A stretch of DNA of 64,000 nucleotides from a virus. The position numbers and the translations under genes are program-made. Below, one piece after another: positions 8,901 through 16,315 of this stretch (positions are counted from its first letter, which is position 1; each line of letters starts with the position of its first letter). The DNA lies in the IMG/VR virus record IMGVR_UViG_3300027987_000382, positions 82,840 to 146,839 of that record; one strand, 5' to 3'. Under the pieces are notes generated by a model. It saw only the letters and a list, made by a program, of their open reading frames with translations, had not been told where the DNA came from and ran no database searches.

Positions 8901-11900
8901 ACAGCACGAACACCCCGATTTCGCCAACAGACGACCCAAACGTCTGGGACGACTTGCTCAACGCCATCATCGTCAGCATCACCGGTGAGCGGGAAGTCAG
9001 AACAACAATCAACGACCTGAAGCCCGGTGCGAACTACAGCGTTAATTTCGAGTTGACATCATTCGAACCGGAAGTAATCGGCACTCTCGAATTCATCTAC
9101 GGTGTTCTGGACTCCAGCGATGTCGTGATCATTCAAGCGACGAAACTCCGTAGCGAGGTCAATCCGCCAGAGAGACTGCAAATCGATTTCGTGGCACCAG
9201 CCAATGGAATCGCACGAATCTTCTTCAAAGGCGGCATCACTAGTGGTGTGGCCAAAATTCGCAACGTCCTGTGCTGCGAAAGATCCGGAGAATGTGAGCC
9301 GGGATACACAAAACTGTCGTTCAACGACTTTTCGACTGGTCGTGGTGCGTGGGCAGGTGGCACATACGACGCAGTCAACCAATTGATGACGTTGGGAGCG
9401 ACTGGCGGTGGCAATGATATTCTCAGCCAGACGTTTGCAGCACTCGACCCAGGCTCAACGATTCAGATCAGCCTCAATGTTCTGAACAGTCCAGGTGGAG
9501 TGGGGGTATTCCAAGTTGAATTCCACTCCGATGGTATCATTGACCAATTCAACACCGGCGGAACACCCGGCATAAAAAGCTTCTCGTCGATCGTCCAAGA
9601 CAGCGGCCTCGTGCTGATCAGAATCAAGAATCTATCAGCATTTGCCGCCAATCTCGACGATATCCTCGTTTGTGTCCAGAACGCACCGCCTTGCGACGGC
9701 AGCATCACGAATCTTGAAGTGCTGGTTGAATGGGACGGGATTCCGCGTAAACCAACCAATCTGTTCAATGCCATTGTCAGGTACACGATTAGAGATCCGA
9801 ACGACCCATTCTCCATCTCGACGGTGACGCACATTCCAACGGACGAAGGTGCCCTTGGCCTGGCTTCTTGCGACCTTTGGAAGCAACAGGGTCAAGGCGG
9901 TGCTCCGCAGAATGGAATTTTGGCCTTTGGAATGACTCCATCGTTGGCCGCCACTATCGATAATGGCGATTTCGCTAGTGTCGCCACAAGGACAAACTGG
10001 GTTTGGTCGATTCCGGACACAGGCGGCATTCAAGACACGCTCTCGATCGCGTTCCCAGATCCACCAGAGGGTCTGATCGAAAGTGTAGAAGTGTTCTTGC
10101 TGATGAATCACGTGACTCCAAGCGGGTCTGATTCGTCGCCGGTTCACCCAGCACCATTGCTATGCACACCGGACCTTGCTTCTGAATTGACAGTTTCGAT
10201 TCGTTACATCAATAGCCAGAATCTGCAGCGTGAGTTCACCAAGAAGATCAACAAGAACGATGTCTGGCAGCAAAATGCAGATTTCACTGTCGGTCTCCCG
10301 TGGGATACCGATACGCCTCTCGGTAACGGATTAAAGGGTTCCTCCGCACGATGGGAGTCGTGGGAATTCGTACTAGACGATGTTGATGGCAAGGGCCTAG
10401 ACCAGTGCACCACGGCTTTGTTCTTTACAGCAACAGGCCAAGGTGTACTCACTTTCCCAGAATTCGGTTTTAAGAACTCGAAGGCACGATTTGTCGATGC
10501 TTGTTTAGCCGAAATTCTCATCACCGGTCTATCAGCTGGCTCGGCGGTCAATGAAGTCCAGTCAATCGTTCTGCCGAACCCATCTGGTGGAACTTGGACA
10601 TTAACTTTCGATTTCGGTACGGTCGAAACGACGGCCACAATCCCGTGGAATGCGTCGGCGACGATGGTTCGAAATAAACTCGCGGCGTTGCCGAACATCG
10701 GTTCAAACAACAATGTATCAGTCACTGGAACTGGAACTCAGGCCGATCCGTTCCTCGTGACATTCAAGGGAACTCTCGGTGCGACTGACCACAAACTATT
10801 GGTGGCAAATGGGTCTGGTCTAACTGGTGCGTCGACCGCATTCGTTACAACAATCACAGATGGAACAATCAACGAACGTCAGACGATCACTCGCAACAGT
10901 AGCACAGTAACAGCCGACTTGTTGATCACATTCGGCGGACAAACCACTGTTCCTCTTGCATACAACCGCAGCTTGAACGAAGCTCAATCAGCCCTAGAGG
11001 GTCTCTCGAGTATCGGTGCTGGAAACGTCACAGTCAGTGGCGACGTGACCGATCGCGACGCTCCTTACACCGGCCCACTACGAGTCGATTTCATCAACGC
11101 TCTTGGCGGCCAGAATGTGTCGCTGATGACCGTATCGCCAGCGTCGCTCTACACCGTCACGCAGGATTGGATGGGTGGTGTGCCGCCAGCTGGTGGCGTC
11201 AATGAGAAACAAGAAGTTACTGTCGAAGCATTTGGCGGCACATTCGTGCTCCGCGTCTTCGACATCGGTGGTACGGCCCCAGATATCATAGTCAACACGG
11301 TACAAGATGGTGGTAATACCAACGTTGACATTTATGATATTGAATTTGGTGGAACCCTAGCCGGACAAGATATCACCGCATGTAGAGGATTGTTCTTTTC
11401 CCCAAGTGGTGCCTGGAATGCTGAGGTTTCAACTGTCAGAAACGGTGCGGCTGGTACTGATCCGATCACCGAAATCCAAAGGTATTCTCTCATCTGGAGT
11501 AGCGGGTTCACTACAGGTTCGTGGGACATCCGAAACATCAGCGGTGAATGCAACATCGACCCGATTTTCTCCTCTATCCAGGGTTTATTGCTAACAGATC
11601 TCACGAAGGGTGTTAATCAATCCTCAATCATCAAAGGCGATCTGGAAACAGCATCAGCTATCACTGTCGGCGACCTCACTGTGACGAATGTCCAGCTCGC
11701 TGGTTCTCTGAATGAGATCCAGACAATCACAATCACAGGCAATCCAACCAGTGGGACATTCACCCTTACAATCGCCGGGGAAACAACAGCCCCAATTCCA
11801 TACAATGCAACCGCGACCCAGGTCCAAAATGCACTCAATTCGCTGATGGCACTTGCTGGAGTCACAGTTACCAAATCCGGAAGTCTACCAGGCGATGTCA

Positions 11901-13051
11901 TTTACACCGTCACATTTGGCGGTGCGTCTGGTGGCCAGGATTGGGAAGAATTGGTTCCTGACACAACCAATTTGGTTGGTGGTTCGAACTACGCAGACAC
12001 CGCCGGTATTGCCTACAATGCCGCCGCTGCAGCAGTCAAGTCCGCAATCGTGACCGCAGCTTCTTGGCTTTCTGACACCGACATCAATGTAACATCAATT
12101 CCGGATTTGCCAGAAGGGATGTTCCAATGGATCGTCGAGTGGACCGGTGCATACAAGAGGATGGATATTCCTCGTATGCAAGCCGATCCTAGCGGCTCGC
12201 AGCTGACAGGTGCACCGATCATTATCGAAGAAGAGGTGAAAGGATCTGGCTCCAACGAGCGTCAGCGTCTACAGATTCTCCGTGCCACTGGCGGATCGTT
12301 CAGAATCACCATCACAATCGGCGGTAAATCGGATACGACCACGCCAATTCCGTGGAATACGACAGCCGCAGGTCTCGAAGCTCAACTTCTACAGCTGATG
12401 TTCTTCGATACTCCTGGCCAGTTGTCAGTCGTCGATGAATACCCATCGAGTCTACCACCGTCTCCAATCAATTCGTCTTATATCGTTGTCTTCCAGAAGA
12501 TCTTCGGCGATGTCCCGCCCATGGTCGCCGATTTCCAAGAGACATTGCTCTGCAACCCAATAATTCTGCCGATCGTCGATCCAGGCCCGTACCCGTACCC
12601 ACTACCAGAATGCGATGATTTGAGCGACATTTCTTGCCAATCTGGACCGCTCCTTTGCAAGCCGGGTGAAGGAGACGAGCCGATCCCAGAGATCGATTGC
12701 TGCGACAACGAGACAATCACGTCTTCCGCCAATTTCTCCAGACGGATTCAAATCGAACGAGACCTATTCGATCCGAACAGAAAAGTCAACGGCAAACGAT
12801 TGACACTCCGAGATCTAGCATTGATCAAGGGGTTGAAGATCAGCGAATATACACCATACGTGAGGAATTGGAATCTCGGCACTCTGAAAGAAACTTCTTG
12901 GACGACCGAGATCTATACGAAACAGAGTTTTGTGTTGATCGAGAATAATCTCGATACGACGAGAGGACGGCAGAGGATTCTCGGCCATCTCGCCGGTCAT
13001 CGAGAGATTCTACCAGCACGATTCGTCTGGCCAGAAGGAAATTTCACATAG
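5960..13051 (+). CDS. Giant modular surface/tail-like protein: VWA domain, YWTD-type propeller, repeated modules
   Basis: 2363 residues. About 169-380 is a von Willebrand A-like domain with a MIDAS motif (DNSGSMG). About 540-780 has repeated IYW and F/L-DGS units (for example NGYIYWVGS and RCNLDGSNL), typical of YWTD/NHL-type beta-propellers. About 780-1500 contains beta-rich segments that resemble carbohydrate-binding or jelly-roll modules, some opening with Cys-rich turns. From about 1530 to 2150 there are five copies of a module opening N-E-x-Q (starts near bases 10549, 10870, 11196, 11709 and 12254), four of them with a I/L-P/A-W/Y-N motif about 30 residues on. There is no signal peptide or membrane segment. 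By its size and domains it could be a tail-fibre or other virion surface protein that binds glycans or metal-dependent ligands; this is inference. Confidence 0.8.
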   Translation: MATGTVKDPFEDYKRPICGEFVEIGQPTFAELIWAREVLTRATSGPDPDVATALRIIAYSKGPVELPEMRKKKSFHAIPPPVASEAAAAKYAVNARNNAKAYKQKVKGLGIAKTSVEFRKLVANDPEILSGDPELLNPLGLEDCVMLSGGGFGGITPIITPTGCPPSECVVDAVFSIDNSGSMGQSITNVKNGANQMASLISTVANGSYRFALTRFGQGQNNGNLDVLLDMTNRNCGNITEFQTAVNTMNASGSTEPWHQQLLQVQGNAGLRWTFREESNARIIFTITDESGNVTTADTLAAASKLGSCNIRWVLIWTGLINPYNQTFPNRTADGFSNEGQFFDAIAKRTGGTWVWAPRGTDIVPLMTSFIFSVCASAGELAECPGGVDKILNGRFETSIANWNNLSTLPRTISWNSGFQSLELNGAAGQKVTGLTPGDIAIMSFDVWVETTPSAAKADAPLVPLSGPACPAGYSLLDEDDWTGGNTSLQGWDGSGAIVETGAMKFATINEGGGTGSLTDKLILTASDKIKTSNPDGTGLTDLLTGSGNARDLDVDTVQKHIYWMEINQAGGTENAIYRANFDGSGITKIKDVVYSLGLFVESTTPSYIYYGEASGSFRIRRMDLDGTNEITIATSPRRVVRLQVDKDNGYIYWVGSSSASNGSVYRCNLDGSNLIVIIDETSQPKMANARGIAVDKANGKIYVATATDLLWMNLDGSGFADIGDTGGAGDDVWIDPVAGRLYVADGGTDTVFKYRLDGSNRQQLFPTSTANFSGVTRLAANAGYVTKTSTGLTPGDDFRFAVDFQAIGGSGTVAIQLFDGAVLLAEKTGITIAAIENISATVPASGQITAVIRAIPNPTFSMSIRVSSTSFCVSGAVGGSGGLLKYKLRNNSGIVLTEDSVTDSDLQPPGVANAQRFDLFTTIGIDGTIEVFFTAEDGDDVDFYIDNCLLCILKEDDCGPGTRNLVLNPNFESGVEFWDDSTNTPISPTDDPNVWDDLLNAIIVSITGEREVRTTINDLKPGANYSVNFELTSFEPEVIGTLEFIYGVLDSSDVVIIQATKLRSEVNPPERLQIDFVAPANGIARIFFKGGITSGVAKIRNVLCCERSGECEPGYTKLSFNDFSTGRGAWAGGTYDAVNQLMTLGATGGGNDILSQTFAALDPGSTIQISLNVLNSPGGVGVFQVEFHSDGIIDQFNTGGTPGIKSFSSIVQDSGLVLIRIKNLSAFAANLDDILVCVQNAPPCDGSITNLEVLVEWDGIPRKPTNLFNAIVRYTIRDPNDPFSISTVTHIPTDEGALGLASCDLWKQQGQGGAPQNGILAFGMTPSLAATIDNGDFASVATRTNWVWSIPDTGGIQDTLSIAFPDPPEGLIESVEVFLLMNHVTPSGSDSSPVHPAPLLCTPDLASELTVSIRYINSQNLQREFTKKINKNDVWQQNADFTVGLPWDTDTPLGNGLKGSSARWESWEFVLDDVDGKGLDQCTTALFFTATGQGVLTFPEFGFKNSKARFVDACLAEILITGLSAGSAVNEVQSIVLPNPSGGTWTLTFDFGTVETTATIPWNASATMVRNKLAALPNIGSNNNVSVTGTGTQADPFLVTFKGTLGATDHKLLVANGSGLTGASTAFVTTITDGTINERQTITRNSSTVTADLLITFGGQTTVPLAYNRSLNEAQSALEGLSSIGAGNVTVSGDVTDRDAPYTGPLRVDFINALGGQNVSLMTVSPASLYTVTQDWMGGVPPAGGVNEKQEVTVEAFGGTFVLRVFDIGGTAPDIIVNTVQDGGNTNVDIYDIEFGGTLAGQDITACRGLFFSPSGAWNAEVSTVRNGAAGTDPITEIQRYSLIWSSGFTTGSWDIRNISGECNIDPIFSSIQGLLLTDLTKGVNQSSIIKGDLETASAITVGDLTVTNVQLAGSLNEIQTITITGNPTSGTFTLTIAGETTAPIPYNATATQVQNALNSLMALAGVTVTKSGSLPGDVIYTVTFGGASGGQDWEELVPDTTNLVGGSNYADTAGIAYNAAAAAVKSAIVTAASWLSDTDINVTSIPDLPEGMFQWIVEWTGAYKRMDIPRMQADPSGSQLTGAPIIIEEEVKGSGSNERQRLQILRATGGSFRITITIGGKSDTTTPIPWNTTAAGLEAQLLQLMFFDTPGQLSVVDEYPSSLPPSPINSSYIVVFQKIFGDVPPMVADFQETLLCNPIILPIVDPGPYPYPLPECDDLSDISCQSGPLLCKPGEGDEPIPEIDCCDNETITSSANFSRRIQIERDLFDPNRKVNGKRLTLRDLALIKGLKISEYTPYVRNWNLGTLKETSWTTEIYTKQSFVLIENNLDTTRGRQRILGHLAGHREILPARFVWPEGNFT

Positions 13052-13060
13052 AGGCCACCC

Positions 13061-13330
13061 ATGTCATTTCAAGACATCAAAATTCACCGCGATTTTCAGG
13101 TCATCAATGACTTCGTGCAGATCCCTCCCAACAATGAGACGGATAAGACGCGAGTCACACCAACTGAAGCACTGTCGCTCATTGCTGGATCGGAACAAAA
13201 GCATCTCTCGCTCGGTTCCGGACGGCCACGCGGATCGAAGGCTGGTCAGCAATCGTTCATTCGCCTGCCTGGTATCAGCCCGAATGAATGGTACGCAACC
13301 GATCCTGTCGATGACGTCGCAGGTGCCTAA
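13061..13330 (+). CDS. Hypothetical 89-residue protein
   Basis: Unrecognised. It follows the giant gene after 9 bases, and its stop overlaps the next ATG (TAATG), so it belongs to the same transcription unit. The sequence has no Cys and no membrane segment. A Gly/Arg/Lys-rich stretch (LGSGRPRGSKAGQQS) lies near residues 51-65. Confidence 0.65.
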   Translation: MSFQDIKIHRDFQVINDFVQIPPNNETDKTRVTPTEALSLIAGSEQKHLSLGSGRPRGSKAGQQSFIRLPGISPNEWYATDPVDDVAGA

Positions 13331-13668
13331 TGTCCTGCCGCCGTAGCAAAGTCTTGGCGGAGCATACGGCAGTCGACAAGGACAAGAAACCGCTTTACGC
13401 GATGTTCTGGTTTTGGTGTCCCGGCTGCAACGAAGCCCACGCATATGCGGCCAAAATCAAAGGAGTTGAGCCTCCTCCGAATAGGCCGATGTGGACATTC
13501 GATGAGAACATGGATGCCCCAACCTTCACCCCAAGCCTTCGGATCATCAGTGAAGAACGCCCCTGCCATCTCTTCGTCAAGAACGGGCATATTCAGTATT
13601 GTGGCGATTGTTTCCACGAGCTGAAGGGGAAGATAGTTCCGATGGTAGAGATACCGGATTGGATATGA
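13330..13668 (+). CDS. DUF6527-family protein
   Basis: 112 residues with the layout of the DUF6527 family, which is common in phage genomes: WFWCPGCNEAHAY (a CxxC-type zinc ribbon half), then W-F-DENMDAPTFTPSLRI, then CHLFVKNGHIQYCGDCFHELKGK. The pattern P-T-F-x-P-S followed by C-H-x-F-x-x-x-G-x-I-x-x-x-x-D-C-x-H is characteristic. Function is unknown in the family. It starts inside the stop of the previous gene and its own stop overlaps the next ATG. Confidence 0.82.
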   Translation: MSCRRSKVLAEHTAVDKDKKPLYAMFWFWCPGCNEAHAYAAKIKGVEPPPNRPMWTFDENMDAPTFTPSLRIISEERPCHLFVKNGHIQYCGDCFHELKGKIVPMVEIPDWI

Positions 13669-13799
13669 ACCAGAACCCATTACAACCACCAGAAAATCCT
13701 AATTGGTGGGTAATTAGTGGTGTCATCATTACTGTCGCCGGGGTGGTGAAAGCCATTCACTATCTTCTGACGCACGTCGATGTCACTTGGAGATTCTAG
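13665..13799 (+). CDS. Small single-span membrane protein
   Basis: 44 residues starting at an ATG that overlaps the previous stop (ATGA). A hydrophilic Pro/Asn-rich head is followed by one hydrophobic segment (about WWVISGVIITVAGVVKAIHYLL) and a short tail. It could be a lysis-associated or virion membrane protein; size and topology alone do not decide. Its TAG stop at 13797-13799 is in the same frame as the methyltransferase that follows. Confidence 0.6.
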   Translation: MNQNPLQPPENPNWWVISGVIITVAGVVKAIHYLLTHVDVTWRF

Positions 13800-13847
13800 A
13801 TTCCACAGATTAACCACTTCGGCGATTTCGATTCAGATCCGCAAGCT

Positions 13848-14444
13848 TTGGCGGCCAGAGAAGCGGCGAATGCGAATTCATCTTGTGATTTCGACATGTG
13901 GCTGATCGATCAGCTAGAGTTGTCAGACAATCCCGTGGTACTGGATCTCGGATGCGGGTCGGGAAGACATATCAAACAAATCAAAAAGCGACACCCAGGT
14001 GCGACAGTAATTGGTGTCGATCTGAACCCAGGCCAAGATATTATTGTATCTTCTTTCGAAGAGTACGTTCCGGACCGGACTTTTGAGACGATCTTTTCAT
14101 CGTACGCACTTTACTACGCTGAGAACATGATCGAACTCATTGAAAGGCTGCTTGGGTATACCCGTATGATGTTCGTATGCGGGCCAGCGAAAGGTACGAA
14201 TCAAGAATTGGCTGATATTGGCATCATCCCTCCAGTCCCTGACTTCATTTCAGCAGAAGAAATCGCTCAATTAGAAGCTCGATGCTCGAGTCTTGAGCAA
14301 GTGCGTCTTGATAACACCGTATTGTTTACAGAGGGATCGTTTGAATCATGGTGGCATAACCACAATGCCTATGATCCAAACGTCGAATTTATCAGACCAC
14401 TGTCAATGAGTAAGAAAACGCTCGGGATCAGAATGCATGCGTAA
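13848..14444 (+). CDS. Class I SAM-dependent methyltransferase, start uncertain
   Basis: About 198 residues from a TTG at 13848. Motif I is VVLDLGCGSGRH (glycine-rich SAM loop), with TVIGVDLNP as the acidic motif II. No ATG or GTG exists in frame between the TAG of the previous gene (13797-13799) and 13848, yet the intervening codons read INHFGDFDSDPQALAARE, which looks like real protein. The true start could therefore be ATT at 13800 or 13809, or the frame could be read through from the small membrane protein. It overlaps the deacetylase gene by 8 bases. The methyl acceptor is unknown; the neighbours suggest a glycan. Confidence 0.78.
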   Translation: MAAREAANANSSCDFDMWLIDQLELSDNPVVLDLGCGSGRHIKQIKKRHPGATVIGVDLNPGQDIIVSSFEEYVPDRTFETIFSSYALYYAENMIELIERLLGYTRMMFVCGPAKGTNQELADIGIIPPVPDFISAEEIAQLEARCSSLEQVRLDNTVLFTEGSFESWWHNHNAYDPNVEFIRPLSMSKKTLGIRMHA

Positions 14445-15045
14445 GGTGCTATTTGTGGGGGCACATGTTGATGACATCGAACTTGGATGCGGCGGGACGC
14501 TGCATAAGCACCAAGATTGGGACTGTCACTGTCTGACCATATCGAAACACAGTTTCTCTCCGCTTGGGAAAGATGGTCCAAACCCAGATATATGGAAATC
14601 ACAAGTCGCCGCATTGAAACATCTTGGCGATCCGCCTTTGGAGTTGTACAGCCATCGGACCAACTTTCTCGAAGAGGAAAGAAACGCTGTCTATCAGACT
14701 CTGAAAAACGCGGCTGAGAAATTCGCTCCAGATTGGGTCTTCGTTAATCATCCAGACGATCACCAAGACCACGGCACTGTCTACCGAGAAGCCGTCAGGG
14801 CATTTTACGATTCATCTCTGATCTGCTACCCAATCTCAAGCAGCACTCAGAACTTTGAAGCCAATTATTATGAGGTCCTTCCGGACGATTCTGTAGAAGC
14901 GAAAATAGCTTCTCTACGAGAGTACGGAATGTATAAAGACAAGCCGTACTTTAAAAATGCGAGAGAACATCTCATCGCTGCGGGGACGTACCTCAGACAA
15001 GGACCGACAGAAGTTTTCAGGATTGTGAAACTAATCGAGCCTTAG
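14437..15045 (+). CDS. PIG-L/LmbE-family deacetylase
   Basis: 202 residues. AHVDDIELGCGGT near the N-terminus (His10, Asp12, Asp13, Glu15) matches the AHPDDxE zinc motif with Val in place of Pro. NHPDDHQDHG in the middle matches the second family motif HPDxHxDH. Members remove N-acetyl groups from GlcNAc-type sugars using zinc. With the nearby methyltransferase and the GNA1-like acetyltransferase at 26.8 kb, this fits amino-sugar modification. It overlaps the methyltransferase at its start and the convergent NucS-like gene by 4 bases at its end. Confidence 0.88.
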   Translation: MRKVLFVGAHVDDIELGCGGTLHKHQDWDCHCLTISKHSFSPLGKDGPNPDIWKSQVAALKHLGDPPLELYSHRTNFLEEERNAVYQTLKNAAEKFAPDWVFVNHPDDHQDHGTVYREAVRAFYDSSLICYPISSSTQNFEANYYEVLPDDSVEAKIASLREYGMYKDKPYFKNAREHLIAAGTYLRQGPTEVFRIVKLIEP

Positions 15046-15662
15046 ACGTCGAACCGCACTTCGACCCATTCGAATCCGAGTTTCTCGAGGTACTCGAGAG
15101 CTTTGTCTCCAATCTCTGGCCCGGCAAGATAGCCACGTGCTGACTCGAAGGTTTCGACGTACTTTCGCAGCTGGCCACAATCAGTGACGGTAGCTTTCCG
15201 TCTCTTCACCTCAATGACGTGCTTGGTTTCATCAAATTCTGTTCCAAGCAGGTCAATCGGGCCGTGTTCTGTCTGAACTTCGGTTTCAATGCTGAAACAC
15301 TCAATGTCGAAGTAATCTGGCCAGTTCCAAAAGAGCTTTTGTACCAACTCTTTTTCTGTTCGCCGCAATCTGACTTCGTCCTCGGACCAGCCATCCATCT
15401 CGCGGTAGAACAGAACCTCATCGACTATTACTTCTATCGTCTCACCATGTCTGGTAAAGGCAAGGCGTCCACATTCGACACTGCCTTCCATTTCTGTTCC
15501 CGCTCCCATATAGTTGCGTGGAGGTATCAGAGAGCCGCCATGGACAGATACGCTTCCGTCGTTCTTCCTTAGCAGAAGAAAGCTTCCTGGACCAAGGAGG
15601 CCCAGAGCCCGGCCATCATAGCGGACGGAGCCGGAAAAGTACAAGGAGAAGCTTTCAGACAT
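15042..15662 (-). CDS. nucS: NucS/EndoMS-like mismatch endonuclease
   Basis: 206 residues, close to the usual size of about 220-250. The N-terminal half has the beta-rich DNA-binding domain with GSVSVHGGSLIPPRNYM, corresponding to the family's VHRDGG-x-KPLNWM segment. The C-terminal nuclease has RRTEKELVQKL, then HGPIDLLGTEF with Asp137, then VIEVKRRKA with Glu151 and Lys153 (the D-ExK core), and QLRKYVE. NucS/EndoMS cuts both strands at mismatches, or at branched DNA, in archaea and actinobacteria, working with the sliding clamp. No C-terminal clamp-binding peptide is obvious. Convergent with the deacetylase gene. Confidence 0.85.
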   Translation of the reverse strand: MSESFSLYFSGSVRYDGRALGLLGPGSFLLLRKNDGSVSVHGGSLIPPRNYMGAGTEMEGSVECGRLAFTRHGETIEVIVDEVLFYREMDGWSEDEVRLRRTEKELVQKLFWNWPDYFDIECFSIETEVQTEHGPIDLLGTEFDETKHVIEVKRRKATVTDCGQLRKYVETFESARGYLAGPEIGDKALEYLEKLGFEWVEVRFDV

Positions 15663-15698
15663 GCCTTATCTACAAACATACCTGCGGAGGATCAAAAG

Positions 15699-16061
15699 AT
15701 GCGGAAAGAACATGTTTGGAATGCTGTTTTGGCGGCCATCGCAACAGCCCTATTGGGTATTGTTGGATGGCTATCGCTGTCTGTTATCCATCTGCAGAAC
15801 CAGCAAGCGGCAGAAGACGCCGAGAAGAAACTACGAGCAGACATCACCGACGTGATGAATGATGTCGACAAAAGACTCGCAGTAATCGAAGCCTTGATGC
15901 GAAGAGACCCGATATCGCCATCGGTGTTGCCGTCGCCGCCGACTACAGCTTCGCCGAACATCTTCAGCGACGACCCAGAACCATCGCCAGAACCGCCATC
16001 GCCACAGATACCGCTCCCTCGTTATGACTTACGGGAGCAACAGAAGCTTCCGGACAACTAG
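15699..16061 (+). CDS. Membrane-anchored coiled-coil/proline-rich protein
   Basis: 120 residues starting at an ATG with GGAGG upstream. One hydrophobic segment (about 8-32, AVLAAIATALLGIVGWLSLSVI) is followed by a helical, probably coiled-coil stretch (35-70) and a Ser/Pro/Glu-rich tail. The topology resembles phage inner-membrane spanins or accessory lysis proteins. Its stop overlaps the end of the convergent holin-like gene by 4 bases, which fits a lysis region. No lysin is visible next to it. Confidence 0.6.
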   Translation: MRKEHVWNAVLAAIATALLGIVGWLSLSVIHLQNQQAAEDAEKKLRADITDVMNDVDKRLAVIEALMRRDPISPSVLPSPPTTASPNIFSDDPEPSPEPPSPQIPLPRYDLREQQKLPDN

Positions 16062-16315
16062 CCGCCGTCCTGGTCTGCAGCCGCAGCTTGAGCAGCAAAG
16101 TTCACCGGATCGTTCGGCCGGTACTTGAGCTTGGCGATTTTGAACACAGTGCGACAAATTAAGTATGTCACGGCCGCCACTGTAAGACAGACGATAAGAA
16201 TTCTGGTGACGTCGCTTGGGGCTGTCGCCGCCAAAATCGTGTTGACCAGACCGGTGACGGTCGTCAACCAAAGTTCCGTTGTCTTGAATCCCGGATTGTT
16301 GGTGTCGTCTGTCAT
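16058..16315 (-). CDS. Holin-like small membrane protein
   Basis: 85 residues. The N-terminus reads NPGFKTTELWLTTVTGLVNTIL, followed by a second hydrophobic segment RILIVCLTVAAVTYLICRTVF and a charged C-terminal tail. Two membrane segments, small size and a lysine/arginine-containing tail fit phage holins, which open the inner membrane at lysis. It overlaps the start of the downstream convergent neighbour's end and begins 4 bases inside the stop of the 617-residue gene, so it is probably co-translated with that gene. Confidence 0.55.
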   Translation of the reverse strand: MTDDTNNPGFKTTELWLTTVTGLVNTILAATAPSDVTRILIVCLTVAAVTYLICRTVFKIAKLKYRPNDPVNFAAQAAAADQDGG

